A stretch of DNA of 43,882 bases from Priapulus caudatus (GCF_000485595.1 NW_014577091.1:448021-491902), one strand, 5' to 3'; numbered from the stretch's first letter, positions 30,485 to 43,818 are shown. Numbers and translations are program-made. Notes: generated by a model not told the origin, from the sequence alone.

Positions 30485-33400
30485 ATGCAGAACGACGTGT
30501 ATCCTCCTTTAGAGGAGAAACTCGAAAATGGCAAAGGTGACGCTCCCGATGAGTCGAAGCTTGAACAAGAACAGGATCAGTCTACAGTAAAATTCCTGCC
30601 AAATGGCGATCAGGAAGGGGACGTAAAAATCGAGGTATGTATGATTCTCAGTAATATCCGATTATCGTTAGTTTCCCATCATGATATGTGTGTATAATGA
30701 AGAGCGTAACAAGTCGTTGAGAATATTATATACATATATATTATAACCACGATTGGTAGCCTACCGTATATTGTAGGGATAGGATGATTTTATTTAGTAT
30801 TACTAGTAGTACTACTACTACTAGTAGTATTACTATTAGTAGTTGTACTATTACTAGTATTATTATTGCTATTACTACTAGCTAGTATTAGGCTTAGCCA
30901 TAGTCACAAGAAACCCAGAAAAAAATTACAGACTTATACTTCATAAAAACCCCGTAATACCTCTTAATTACCTCGTTATTCTTCTCAACCCCGTAGGTCG
31001 GTCACGATGAGGTTGCCATGGGGATGGGTAAGGAGGAGCTGATGAAGTATGCGGATGATCCATTCTGGGTTCGCATCCGCTGGATACTGCTCATCATCTT
31101 CGGCCTGGCCTGGCTGGGGATGCTGGCTGGAGCCATCGCTATTGTTGTAACTGCGCCGGGCTGCCCGGCTATCCCTGCCGACAACTGGTTCAATGAGGGA
31201 GTGACCTACATGGTCCATCCCCGGTCTTTCCAGGATAGTGATGGGGATGGAAACGGAGATCTCAAGGGTAGGTGATGCGCAGAAGATGCACTTAGAAGTA
31301 TAACTAGTTTAAAGTTGCTAGTTAACAGTGATAATTGAGAAGTAGTTATTTGTGCTTCTTTGTTGAAACTAGTTTAACAGTGCTAGTTGAGTAATACTTG
31401 TTTGGCTGTACAATCAGTCTAGAAGAATACAGAAAGAGTAAATTTCTATCGGCAAAGTCCATAATATCTTGGTGATGACATTACTGCACTGATCCGATGT
31501 ATGTCCCTGCACCTAACCAATAAAAACAACTTTCCTTTGTGTAACCTCAGTCTGTATGATTGCCTTCTGATGCCAGACTGGTAGCAACTGGTTTCCTAGC
31601 AGCTGCATTTACAAGCTGGTCAGACAGAAATAGATTGTAATGCTAGCTGCAGCAGCTGGCGTTTGGGAAGCTGATCAATGCAATGCTTCCACATCCTGGT
31701 AGCTGATGCAATAGCATAGGCATATGAACTCATGCTGGTTCATACAGTGGGTTCAGGGTTGCTACGCCAGTCTTTAGTCATGCCAACTATGCTATTCACT
31801 AAATTATTAAATACAGGTTGAGCCTGTAGAGCCTGCAGTTTAACCCGGGGTGTAAAAAGCACTATTCTGTGTTTATTCTGTGTTCCATTTGTAATGTTTT
31901 CTGTAATATTTGCATATAATTCTCTGGATTGCCCAAGTGCTACATTTTCATCATCAGAATTCATCTAAAGATGATATAAATATAAATTATGTAGTGTGAT
32001 GAGATTCACAAATGTCATTATATCTGCTTCTGCAATCTTGTTATGTTTCCTTCCAAAGTTCCATGCTGTTATCTGCATGAAAAGTTGCTTTGTGCACATC
32101 ATTGATTGATATTAATCTGTCCATGCTGCGCATATTGTGCTTTTAAAAGCGTGTGGCGAGAATTTTGCTTTCATACTCTGTGGTAATTGAGAAATATCCC
32201 AAATACCATTCTTACATAAAAATTCAAAATTTGTGTTATCAGTTTTGTGCTGGAAATTTCATGAGATTTTTTGACTTGAGCATAGAGATACATCTTGTCT
32301 ATAAATAAAACGTGTGATTGATTCGATTCAATTGTCAATAAACGTTTACTCTTCATTAAATTTAGAGCATTACCTGTGCAAAAGCTTGAGTGTATCCTTA
32401 ACATATTTCCACTTGTCTGGAACAAGTGAATATGCTGACAGAAAACTAAAAGTAACTATTCCTATTTCCTGCAAAAAAGTTAATACCAAAATTAACTACT
32501 CGATCAGTATTTTATTATGTTGCAGTGTCAAACTGTGTAATTTCGCCCCTAGTGTGAGAATGCATGTGAACTCTTGGCTATATAGTTGTTATACAACCTT
32601 ACTAATAATTTCCCCCAGCAGGAAATCCGAAACTGCTACGGAAAAGTACATTTTTGGCTGGCCGTTTTCTGGAGAAGGAAAAGTAGCAGTTTTTCATGGT
32701 TTTGAGCCCCTACCTAATAACCATGATAACATGACACCATGATAAAAAACTACCTCCTCTCGGGTATAGTGTAACTGAGATTATCCGCGACATAATGTAT
32801 GTATGCAAAGATTTTCTGATTAAAATTTATAAGAGTAGTCAGAAGTCAATTAATTAATGATGGGACCTATCCAACTAATACTTGACCCAGCCAATTAATC
32901 GAAACACCTAATTTTTACCGACAACCCTTTGATGTTTAGGAATTGAGTCAAGGTTAGACTACCTGAACGATCTGAAAGTGAATGCACTCTGGATTCTCTC
33001 TCCTTACGCCTTTGGTGAGAATGACTTCGGCTACCATGTCATGAACCATACAAGTATCGCACCGATGTATGGAACAATGACAGAGTTTGGCAGCCTTGTA
33101 ACCGCCCTCCACGCTAAAGGCAAGTATCGAGTAAATGTAGAAGGCTGTTGGATGCATGCGTGGTGTTGAGTTAGATCCTGTATCAACCTCTAGGCTGCAA
33201 CATTGCCTATAGTGATTTCACGTTTTCAGTAATTGTCCTGTCCTCGATTGCAGGCAAACAGGCTGTGATTAAAGTTTGTTGCGTGTACATAGTATAGTCA
33301 TATATGCTTGTATAATTGTCATAAGAAAAAATTATTTTATCGGTGTGCATACATGTGCGTGTTCATGAGTCTTTGCATGAACGTGAACGTATGTGCACGT

Positions 33401-36400
33401 GAATGCCCATATTAATTTGTATCCAATGTACGTTCATATTGCTCCAAGCAATTGTGTGTTATTGTGGCTTTCTCTTGGGTGTTTCCATATAGCTTTTCCA
33501 TGCCCATGTAGCTTTCTCTCAGGTGTGTGCCCATGTTGCTTTCTCTCAGGTGTGTGCCCATGTTGCTTTCTCTCGGGTGTGTGCCCATGTTGCTTTCTCT
33601 CGGTTATGTACCCATGTTGCCTTATCTCGGATGTGTGTCCATGTTATTTTCTCAGTTGTGTGTCCTTGTTGCCTTATCTCAAGTGTGTGTCCATGTTGCT
33701 TTCTCTCAGGCATGTCCCTGTTGCTTTCTCTCAGGTGTGTCCCAGTTGCTTTCTCTCAGGTGTGTCCATGTTGCGTTATCTCAGGTGTGAGTATCCTTAT
33801 ATCTGTAATGTAATACCATTGAATGCTCTTACCTGTGTGTCTTATTCTGTTCAGATATCAAGATCATACTCGACTTCATTCCGAACTACACGAGCAATGA
33901 GCACATGTGGTTCGTTGAGTCTCGCCAGGGCACAGCACCCTACAAGGACTTTTATGTTTGGGCGGACGGAGCCAACACCACTACGTCTGGTGGTGGCGTG
34001 CAACCACCAAATAATTGGGTCAGTAACTGCTAACGAAGGTAGTTACTAACAGTTAACCTATTTATCACTGGGAACTTTAGTGATTGCTTGTGCCAGTATC
34101 TGTTCAATGGTGATAGGATCTCGTACATCTAATAAAGACATCACTGTATATGTGGCTAGTAACCATTTATTTCATATGATGCAAAAAAGGTATTAGTGTT
34201 TAAATTTCAGCAAATTTAGCTGCATAATAAGTAATTAATATATAAAAAAAACTAAATCGTTGCCATCTGCCATTTAGTTGAATCGACACGGCACGTCAGC
34301 ATGGACCTGGGACGCAGTGAGGGGCCAGTTCTATTACCACTCTGGTCCCAAGCAGCAGCCGGAGCTCAACCTTAGAGACGATGCCGTGAAAAAGGAGCTA
34401 AAGGTACGAACTTTAATATACGAATGTAATATGCATAAATTACTGTCATGTACAATAAATGTTTTGTGATTGATTCTCATCCAATCAGCAGCTTTGTGGC
34501 AGCAAATTTTCAAGTCTTTTCGCTGGTTCAATGTGACATTTGTGGAACAGCGAGCGATACTGACACACAAAAATGTGATCATGGTGTGAGTATACTAACA
34601 ATGTATTTGCATTATCAACAGTTAGTTAGGTGTACTGTCCTGATGCGATGTTCTGTGTTTAGGACGTGCTCACCTTCTGGCTGAAAAAGGGCGTTGATGG
34701 CTTCGTTATGAGGGATACTGCATTCCTAATTGAGAGCGAGGATATCGGGAGTGACGAAAGTGCACAGGTAACTCCGTGGATGCTCAATTGTTCTAATCCT
34801 TGTGGCGTCTGCGATGTAGTTGCTGTGGTACCGCCTACGTTGCCATGACGTTGCCATGGCACGAAACGCACTACAGCAAGTGCAGACATTTTTTCGTTGC
34901 TGTAGTTGCGTGTGCATGTGTGTTACCTTGCAGTGCAGTTGTGTTAGAGCCACGTTCTTCGTGTTGTAGTTGTTACGAGTGTTGTAGTGTGTATGTTGTA
35001 TGTAGACTGCTTATTTGTTGCACGTTGCCCGCTGTACGTTATAGGCTGCCAACCTCACTGATGATACATTGTTGACTTCTGACATTGTGAAGAGGGAGGC
35101 AATGTTGAGTAGCAATGAGTTTCATTCAGAGGTATGTAGATTTGGTGTCTTGAGAACTTGTGTTGAATCTAATAAATAAGTACATATCTAATTAATCTAA
35201 TATTATCTAATTGTAGTTATTGTAGAAGATGTATAATGGAATGGTAATAGGAAAGACTGCAGGGAAACTCATGTTGCAATAAATGATGCAGGGATATAAT
35301 TTAAACTTTGTAGGGAAAGGTGTGTGGTGTGTGGGTAGTGGTAGGCTAACCACAGTGTTTTGGTCTTGTGAAATTTGTACAATTTTTGAGATGTTACTTA
35401 GTGACTGTTATTGGATTTGAAAACTATGGTTCAAATTATTATATTTTTGCTACTGACCAATAGAGTTTAGAAATCTCTGAAAACAAATTAATCTTTATAA
35501 TTCCTGGGATGGCAAGTATTTCAATATTATGTTGTGAAAGTGGCCACAAGGTGGAGAGTGACACTGTAGTCTCTGTTAAGTACGGTGTATCCACCACTCT
35601 AAATCGTAATTTTGGTTGAGTTTAGGTTTTGCAGTTTTGTAGAATTTGCACATCTGGTCAGATCAGTTGCTAAAAAAGAAATGAAATCTTGTATTGGTTC
35701 AGATACAAAAAGTGGCTACAGCTTTGCAGATTAATGCTAAAATTACCTCCAAAGAATGACATGTATTTTTCTGAAGATAATATCACGATTTAGTTTAACT
35801 TTGCTGAGTAACAACTTAAATAACAGTAAAAGTTTATTAGATGGTAGAATCATCAAATAAGATTTTGGTTATAAAATGTGACAAAAAGGGTCATATTTTT
35901 GTGTCTGATTAATTCATTAAATGAAGCATATTTAAAACATGTCACTTTCGCAATGATAGAAAGTAATGGTATAGTTGATGTGACAATGAATAGGTGGACA
36001 TTGACATATTTAACATGCATCAACACTAAACCATCCTACATTAGATTCTAAGTTATCGTTAGCCCGTTACGAGATGAGATGGTAATAGTAAGTTATTTGT
36101 AGGGTAAAGCGGACTATGACTCGATGGACCATGCGCTCACCAAGTACCAGAACGGAAGCTACGAGCTGGTCAGCGAATGGAAGAGCGTCATTGAGGACTT
36201 TGTCACTGCCTCCGGTCGCAGGTGATGTTCTCTCCTTGGAAATAGAAAAAAACTGGAGTTTCTGTCACGTGACGGACCAATAAAATGTCTATAAATGTAT
36301 AGTAAAGGAGAAATGCAAATAGTGTTGTAGCGTTACAAGCGACAATAGCATTTACCATTGTTCTTTTTTGGCATGGTCGTAGGTTCTTGATAACAGACTG

Positions 36401-38420
36401 TGGTGGTGATCGTCAAGCCAACCTGAAGTTCCTCAACTATGGATCTGACAGCGTGCTGAACATGGGCTGGGTTGGGCGTCTTGACTCGAGCTGCGATGCT
36501 GAGTGTGTTCGTGGTCACATCAAATCATCGACTGATAACAGCACTGGTCTAGCTACCTGGCAGGTAGGACAACGATCACCTAGGTGGCTGCAAGTTGTAT
36601 CAGTGTAGTCGGGACCGGCCTCGCTACTGATTGTTTCATCAGGCAGATACAGTGCTGGGACATGGGTGGTTGATGCTTAACTGAAGTCATGTCTGTCTAC
36701 TTATAACATATAAAAATTCGTGCAGTGTTAAATTATGATTATGATGACGACTCATTCCGATGGTTTGCTCTGGATGTTGTTGTTGTTGTTGTTGTTGTTG
36801 TCGTTGTTGTTGATGTTGATTTTGCTATTAATATTTCTGCGCAGCTAGGAGATGACTCTCACTCTCGCATTGCATCCCTGAGGGGCAGTGACTACACCAA
36901 CGTTCTGAACATGATGACCACACTGCTACCTGGTGGTCGCATCCTGTACTATGGTGAGGAGATAGGACTGCTCAATAGCGCAGTGCCATCCTTTGAGGAA
37001 ACCAAGGATGCTTACGCTCTCAGCGTTGGAAAGGTGAGATCAGTGAATGTGTCAAGCACTGCTTCGTTAGTGACGCAAAAGACGTGTGTCTGATGCAGAG
37101 TCGGGTTAATAAAAATTTAACCGGATTCTCATACCTGCACACAGGAGTTGGGCGATTAGGGTGACAGGTGTGAACAGAACCCTTTGCACCTCGTGACTGA
37201 TGTCTCCAGGGTAAAAAATACACAGGAGGGATGAGCGATTCGCTCTTCAACCCTCCGATATCGCTCCCTTAAAATTATTGACGAGAGCTATTTTTTCCAC
37301 AGACTTGGAAAAGAGCTCCCGTGAAAAAAAAGTATTTTTTTCCTGGTTGTTTCACATGCTTCTATCCTACCTTTTAGACGAACTACGATTCGGTGACCCG
37401 TGACCCATACAGGGGCCCGATGGTTTGGTCCAGTGCAGCCGGTGGTAATTTCACTAGCTCTGACGAGCCATGGCTTCCACTGGGGGATCTGGATGTCAAC
37501 GTGGAGGTAAGCTGTAGTAGTAGAGCTTCCCCCATCATCTCAGTGTTGCTTAGTCATTACAAGGAGACTGGTGTCATGGTTTTAGAGAGGGTGGATGGTG
37601 TCTTGGTGTCAGGGAGGGTGGATGGTGTCTTGGTGTCAGGGAGGGTGGATTGTGTCTTGGTGTCAGGGAGGGTGGATTGTGTCTTGGTGTCAGGGAGGGT
37701 GGATTGTGTCTTGGTGTCAGGGAGGGTGGATTGTGTCTTGGTGTCAGGGAGGGTGGATTGTGTCTTGGTGTCAGGGAGGGTGGATTGTGTCTTGGAGTCA
37801 GGGAGGGTTGATGCTTTCTTGATGTCAGGGAGCCATCAGAGTTAACCTTGCAGTCCATACGAATTGGCGTTAGAAGTCAATGCCAGTTCTATTTATGTTA
37901 GTTGAACATGTTGAAGTTGAAAACATAGCAGAATTTGAATGTGAATTGTACCGACTACAACTGGAGTATACTGTGTCTCGCTGAGATTCTCGTTGGTGCT
38001 AGTTGGCTCGTGTGTTGCTCACTGACGTTTGTCTGCCTGCAGGACCAGCGTAAGGCGAACACGTCCAGTCTCGCTGTCTACATGCGTCTGGGGAAGCTGC
38101 GAGGCGAGCCGGCATTCGTCGAGGGTGAGATGACGTTGATCGACGGGTCCGGTGCCAACCTGATTGCTTTCCGGCGCCGCGTTGTCAAGAAGGAGGATGA
38201 GGAGGAGGACGAGGAGGAGGATCGTCCTGCGGCGTATCTCGTTGTCCTCAACTTTGGTGACGCCGCTGACCGCTTCACGCTGCCCGCCTTTGTGAGGGGC
38301 GACTACCCGGCCACAGGCACCGTCGTCGTCAACACGGAGAAGGCAGCCACCGGCGCGTCGGTGTCGTTCGAGGATGCTCTGCTTGTCAATCCCGGACAGG
38401 GCTTTGTCATCAAGATCTAG
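30485..38420 (+). CDS. SLC3 heavy chain of heteromeric amino-acid transporters (4F2hc/rBAT-like), 12 exons, 692 aa
   Basis: Exons: 30485-30634, 30997-31267, 32940-33119, 33855-34018, 34278-34403, 34663-34767, 35045-35131, 36103-36221, 36383-36563, 36845-37033, 37378-37506, 38043-38420. Introns are GT-AG except intron 3 (GC-AG). The protein is a type II membrane glycoprotein that carries SLC7 light chains to the plasma membrane. An acidic cytoplasmic N-terminus leads to [10 protein letters not shown] and one helix (about 79-101). Cys106 sits five residues after the helix, the position of the disulfide to the light chain. A GH13 alpha-amylase-like ectodomain follows: [50 protein letters not shown], then a C-terminal beta domain. 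The nucleophile Asp is kept (D315), but the acid/base Glu is D406 and the NHD motif is DDS (464-466), predicting no glucosidase activity. Several N-glycosylation sequons are present. There is an unusual acidic run at 616-627. SLC3A1 against SLC3A2 orthology cannot be settled here. Confidence 0.93.
30796..30890. repeat. Trinucleotide ACT/AGT repeat, self-complementary
   Basis: Interrupted (AGT)n/(ACT)n/(ATT)n runs on both strands in SLC3 intron 1. Confidence 0.8.
33508..33792 (+). repeat. Minisatellite of 24-30-bp units in SLC3 intron 3
   Basis: About ten units of the type TTGCTTTCTCTCAGGTGTGT followed by GCCCATG. Each unit contains a pyrimidine tract ending in CAG (or a close variant) followed by GTGTGT, so it resembles both a splice acceptor and a donor. 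The array ends about 62 bases before the true acceptor at 33854. Long open frames across it are repeat artefacts. Confidence 0.85.
36775..36820 (+). repeat. (GTT)n microsatellite
   Basis: About 15 units, slightly interrupted, in SLC3 intron 9, about 25 bases before the exon 10 acceptor. Confidence 0.9.
37591..37833 (+). repeat. 9 x 27-bp minisatellite in SLC3 intron 11
   Basis: Nine units of GTGGATTGTGTCTTGGTGTC plus AGGGAGG, starting at 37591 and repeating every 27 bases. The middle units are identical; the first two and the last two differ slightly. As 27 is a multiple of three, both strands stay open through the array. Confidence 0.92.
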
Positions 38421-38850
38421 ATCCGTGTGGCAGCAGCTCCGGAGTTGTACCTTACCTCTTGGGTGCCCCACTAGGTGGCGCTGAATGCAACCTGATTTAT
38501 GACCATGATGAACCATTGTTCGGAATAGCATGAGGGAAGTGCTTTTGTTGATATTGCTTTTGTTGCTTTTGCTCTAAGGACCCCGGAGTTGTATGTTTTG
38601 TGGAATCAGGATTTTATTGAGCTTTGCTTTTGTGGTTGGCTGACAGGCTGAAACGTACTGGTATGCTTTCTCTATTAGTTTATAACTTTGGATAGAATTA
38701 TTTGAATTTTTAAAGGCAAAGCTTTTAGGGTTATTATTTGGAGTGATTCAAAAGCAATTTTTAAACTAGCATTTTTTTGTTTTGACAGTTAGCTATTTCT
38801 GTTTATTATGTGCTCACTTAAAAATGAATGGACACTCTTTGGAAGCTGGT

Positions 38851-38880
38851 AATAAATCATTGGTAGTCGGGCATAATAAA
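38851..38880 (+). terminator. Candidate polyadenylation signals of the SLC3 gene
   Basis: AATAAA at 38851-38856 and again at 38875-38880, about 430-460 bases after the stop codon, in an AT-rich 3' region. Confidence 0.45.
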
Positions 38881-39780
38881 AATTAACAATTTGCATACAC
38901 TGTCAAAATTTATGCATGATGTTTTACTATACTCATACTCTTAAAGTAACCTAATTAATTTCTTAGTAATTCTATGGCAAGTCCAGATTTACTTACCAAG
39001 AGCACATCATGATAATAAATGAGCTTTTTGTTGAAGCAACATCCAATGTATTATAGTATCTTTTATTTGTTTGTTTGTTATCATTTGGAGCCTTGTAATA
39101 TGTCAACGTTAGCTCAACGTCCGTAAAAACGCACCACATAAGGTTGCGCCCGTTTTCCTCTTTGGTTATCTTTATAGGTTGTGTAATGCTTTATCGGGAG
39201 TATGTATATTTATGCACGCATTAGGCGTGATTTCACAAAACAAGCTTGATATGCTGATTGGGTTTAGCAACAAGCAGTAATTTCGAAGTTCACGTGTTGC
39301 AAAAGTGGAATCTCTCATGCTCTGCGAGCGGATCATAAAATAAATGAGTCTACTTAGTAACTATTTGGTAATGCTATATGCTCACCTCCATGGTGTATGC
39401 AATGCCTTTCATTATGGTTATATATAAGCAAAACTGGAACAGGGTACGCACGCACGCGCGCGAATATTATATCGAATTTTCAATGCAGATGTACGCGTAC
39501 GCACGCACTTATAGACGGTACACCTCACACGCTAAAACTTCTTTCCATTAAAAAGGGTCTACCTACCTTGCTACCTGGTGGGCATCCAGCGTACTAATCG
39601 TAGCAGGAGTGTCATAATATAGGCTATATTAGAGTGTCTACATTGTGACATTCCTGATCGTAGTAATCCATTGATCCCCGCTACAAACATCAATGTGTGA
39701 GGGTCAAGACTACGGAATCGGCACACAAGTTGTGTGTGTGCACGTGGTGTTATGTTGGTGGTCGATTAGTGGCAGAAGAT
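38881..39780. other. Intergenic, no gene seen
   Basis: AT-rich sequence with scattered ACGCACGC-type motifs near 39445-39510. No coding or RNA gene is supported. Confidence 0.5.
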
Positions 39781-39781
39781 A

Positions 39782-39908
39782 GGTGTGTGTGCGTGCGTGC
39801 CTGCGTGCGTGCGTGCGTGCCTACGTGCGTGCGTGCGTGCGTGCGTGCCTACGTGCGTGCGTGCCTACGTGCGTGCGTGCGTGCCTGCCTACGTGCGTGC
39901 GTGCGTGC

Positions 39909-39968
<60 letters not shown>
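39782..39968 (+). repeat. GTGC then GT microsatellite
   Basis: (GTGC)n interrupted by regular CCTAC/CCTGC variants to about 39912, then uninterrupted (GT)n for about 55 bases. The Cys/Val/Arg-rich open frames are artefacts. Confidence 0.95.
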
Positions 39969-39969
<1 letters not shown>

Positions 39970-40473
39970 CGCGTATGCGCGTGTGCGCATTTCGAATCTA
40001 TCAACTGATTTTCTATAAATTTCTGATGAGTCATGCAGAGATGAGAAGAACAGACGCGTAGCCGAGCATTAGGGAGTGGAATAATGTGTGTGCGGTGTGC
40101 TGAGGACAGCAGGATGTAGTGGGAGAAAGTAGAGATAGAGAGGCCGAGAGTATAGAGAAGGGGGCTGATCAAAAGAACAGCGCGTGAGAGATAGAGAGAG
40201 CTACAGATTGAACAGTGCATGTATCACAACATTTGACCATTCGGACACCACTTACAGTGTGTTGTCTTGAACATGGCGCGTCACAGTAATAATAGGCCTC
40301 ACAGTGTAAGGTATACAGGGTGGAGCATTGACTAGTCACACGTACACCTACTTCTTGCCCACAAACCCCTGCCTCCTTATACCTCACTCACGCTCCGACC
40401 TACTTAATGTATGATATTTTGATGAATATCTAACTTTCTGCCAAACAAATCGCTATGCGCTGTTGCACACAGG

Positions 40474-40704
40474 CACGCCACGCACGCGCGCACGCACGCA
40501 CACGCTACGCGCTCCCTCCCCCAGCACACACCTACCACCACCACTGCAATGCACGCACCATACGCCACAGCACCAACGCACGACACGCACCGCACGCACA
40601 ACAACAATCATACACATCACACCACACACCACAACAACGACATCACACACATGCACACGCCACACACACACGACACACACAGCACACACACAACACACAC
40701 AAGC
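40474..40704 (+). repeat. CA-rich microsatellite region
   Basis: Interrupted (CA)n/(CACG)n. His/Thr-rich frames across it are artefacts. Confidence 0.9.
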
Positions 40705-41489
40705 ACCGATGGCACATGTAAAAATTCTACATCGAATCACTGCCGATATCTGCGACTTCAATTGTACTTAAATTCTGCCAAAATATTCGCCTAGCTCTAT
40801 TGATATACTGCAGGTATACAACACACCTAGGCACATATCGACGACACATACTACATACCATTATATTACAACGTGATGATTACACACGCAAAATCTTTCT
40901 ACTTTACACGTTGCACTAATAATTTGAGCATAATCGAACAATATAACGACAACTTTCATCGTTGAAAACTTTCATTTAATGTATATTCTTGGCTTATATC
41001 AAATCGTGTATTTTTAATCGGGAGCGTCTTAACAGACAGCATATGATTACAGTCATTGACAATCTACCAACTACTCTATACCAGGACTTCCTACCATTTT
41101 TCTTACAGCATTGTTAATCGAGCACGCAATTCGCCCACCAATTCGTCAAATCACGGACGCGATTAATATGAGCGGACTGGCGGAGGTTTTGCAGGTTGAT
41201 CGCTTGTTAGCGATCCTTACAGACACGCCAGGCTCTTCATTTTCGCCTGCCGCTAACGGTTAGCAATTTCGCGATGCGATAATGCCGATTTTACCAATGA
41301 CATACTCGATGAAACTGTACAATCATAACTCCGAACGAAACTTTGTGTGTGGAAACAGTGCAGTAAACAGCTGGAATACAAAAATAAATTACTCACTACT
41401 TACCGCCACAGGAATTACCGGTAGAAAAGATAAGAAGAGGGCAAGACAGGACAGACACTCAGACAAACACAGCAGACAGAAAGGCGAGA
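40705..41489. other. Intergenic, no gene seen
   Basis: Unique-looking sequence with no supported exon. A minus-strand GTGGCG|GTAAGT donor-like site lies near 41400 but has no partner that I can identify. Confidence 0.4.
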
Positions 41490-41634
41490 GAAACAGACAC
41501 AGAGTCGAGAGTGGAGAATGAGAAAAAAGTGACTGAGAGAGAGATGAGATTGAGAGAGTGATAGAAAGAGAGAGCGATGCTAGGAGAAGAGAAGAAGAGA
41601 AGGATGGAGAGAGAGAGAGAGAGAGTGAGAGAGA
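41490..41634 (+). repeat. GA-rich tract
   Basis: Interrupted (GA)n and AGAGAG runs, almost pure purine from about 41566 to 41634. Confidence 0.85.
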
Positions 41635-42470
41635 AATTAAAAAAGTGATATGGCACATTGTAAGATTTTGGTGATGGACTCGACTCGATCACTTAAGCCT
41701 CATCGAATCACCTCGTCCTTGAAAAAGGAACCTGCGCGGCTGTCTCGAACAAAGTCCTATTCAGAATTACGCCGTACAGAGGTTCATTAGCTTTTTACAG
41801 ATCCTTTAAGTTACGCTCACTACGCCGCATTACACCAGTACCGGGTCACCGGAACGTGGGCAAGCCATGATGAACAGGCAGCCATCTTGTTGCCAACGAT
41901 TATAACTGGCAATGCCGACATCCAAGTAGGCGAACTGCTCTAATCTCACACAATAACGAATTGCGATTTTTGCTTATGGTAGCTCATGATTGATGATAAA
42001 AAAAACACAACGCTGGTCGTCATCCCTAATAAAATGTATGCGACTGTTTAGCCTCCAAACCCAACAATACATTGAACACGAGCGCTCCAACGAGAGAGTA
42101 AACCCCTGTTTTACTGACGGCTCAACTCTATGATTAAGCAAAAGTGTTGTTCATCTTCGCGAAGAACGTCAATAGAGGGTTGTGGGCTGTCTCGTCCCGC
42201 TTGTGCAGTGAATTCTGCAATACAGCAACAGGCCACGACCGAATTATTTACTATGGGAATTACTAGTCTTGAGTTACCTAGTGAGCCTACTATCGGTCCA
42301 TGAGCATGGCCTAAACTGAATGCTGGACGCGAAAGCATTAAATTCTGTGTCTATCATTAATTTCAGTTAGTGATAGAAGACAACTAACGGTCAACAATTC
42401 TTTTGGCAGGCCTTAATCCAACGTGAGTAACCAATGTATTATCTCTGGCTAATATATAATATCATGTAAT
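41635..42470. other. Intergenic; possible minus-strand start at 41885
   Basis: The minus strand has ACAAGATGGCTGCC at 41885, a YY1-like start motif followed by a short open frame (MAACSSWLAHVPVTRYW). No downstream exon was found. Otherwise no gene is seen. Confidence 0.3.
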
Positions 42471-42935
42471 TATAATGTATGTACTGTAATGTATGTATGT
42501 ATTGTATGATATGTACTTGTATGTATCCTGTATGTATGTATGTATGTATGTATTACTGTGTATTGTATATGATGTATGTATGTAAAATGATATGTATGTA
42601 ATGTATGTATGTACTTGTATGTATTGTACTTGTATTGTATGTATGTATGTATGTATGAATGTATGTATCGTATGTTATGTATCGTATGTATGTATGTATG
42701 TTATGATTGGTATGTTATGTATGTTATGTATGATATGATAGCTATGTAATAGTATGTATGTAATGGATATATGTATGTACTGTAATGTATGCTATGTATG
42801 TATGTATGATGTATGTATGTATGTATGTATGTATGTATGTATGTATGTTGTATGTACTTATGTATGTTATGTATGTATGTATGGTATGTTGTTATGATGG
42901 TATGTATGTATGTATGTAAGTGCGTATGTATGCAT
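42471..42935 (+). repeat. GTAT tetranucleotide microsatellite
   Basis: Long interrupted (GTAT)n/(ATGT)n, followed to about 43010 by (GCAT)n-like sequence. Confidence 0.95.
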
Positions 42936-43257
42936 GTATGATGCATTGCATGCGCATGCCAATGATTGCATCGCTCATGCATGGCATGCATGCATGCCAA
43001 TGTCATGTATGTATTGTATGTATGTAATTATATATATTACTATATATATTCTTGGCAATATTAGAACGAATGCCATATCTAGCGGAAAGCACCGCCGAAT
43101 AAAGCGATTGAATTTGGCATAGGCAGTAGCATGTTAAGCAATCTTACATTATATATTAAATTATTCTCATCCATTTGCTAACGTTCCTTCAACTGCCTCT
43201 AGCTAATTATTCCCCTATGAAAAGCCGCGCGTCGACATATAAAGCTCGGCTCACTAT

Positions 43258-43496
43258 GTGGACACACACCAACGAGACACAGACGCAAAACAAGCACACG
43301 CGAACACTGGCCGCACACGCACGCACGCACTACACACACACACAGAGCACCACACACACACACAGCAACACACGACCGCCAACGGACACACACTACACGC
43401 GCGCGCGCGCAGCGCTCGCACGCCAGCACGCACCGCATGCACACACATCACACACACCCACGCACACGGACCCACGACACACATCCACACACACAA

Positions 43497-43535
<39 letters not shown>

Positions 43536-43818
43536 CACTGCACGCACCACACACAACACGCATATAACACCCACACCACCACAACACACGCACGCTCGCA
43601 CTTGCACGCACGCACGCAGCACACGCACGCACGCCACACGGCACCCGCACAGCGCAACGCACACATACGCAACACACACACACACACAACACACACCACA
43701 CACACACACAAAGACACACACACACACACACACACACAACACACAAACACCACACACACACACAGAACACACACACACACACGACACACACAACACACAC
43801 ACACACACACACACACAC
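43258..43818 (+). repeat. CA/CACG microsatellite at the window end
   Basis: About 560 bases of interrupted (CA)n and (CGCA)n. The Cys/Val-rich minus-strand frames are artefacts. Confidence 0.95.

Noticed and set aside
33393-34049. 218-codon Cys/Leu/Ser-rich frame
   Set aside because: It is a minisatellite in SLC3 intron 3 followed by exon 4 read in the wrong frame.
39782-39912. Possible CRISPR-like or satellite array
   Set aside because: The regular GTGC/CCTAC pattern is a simple microsatellite without unique spacers; nothing prokaryotic is present in the window.
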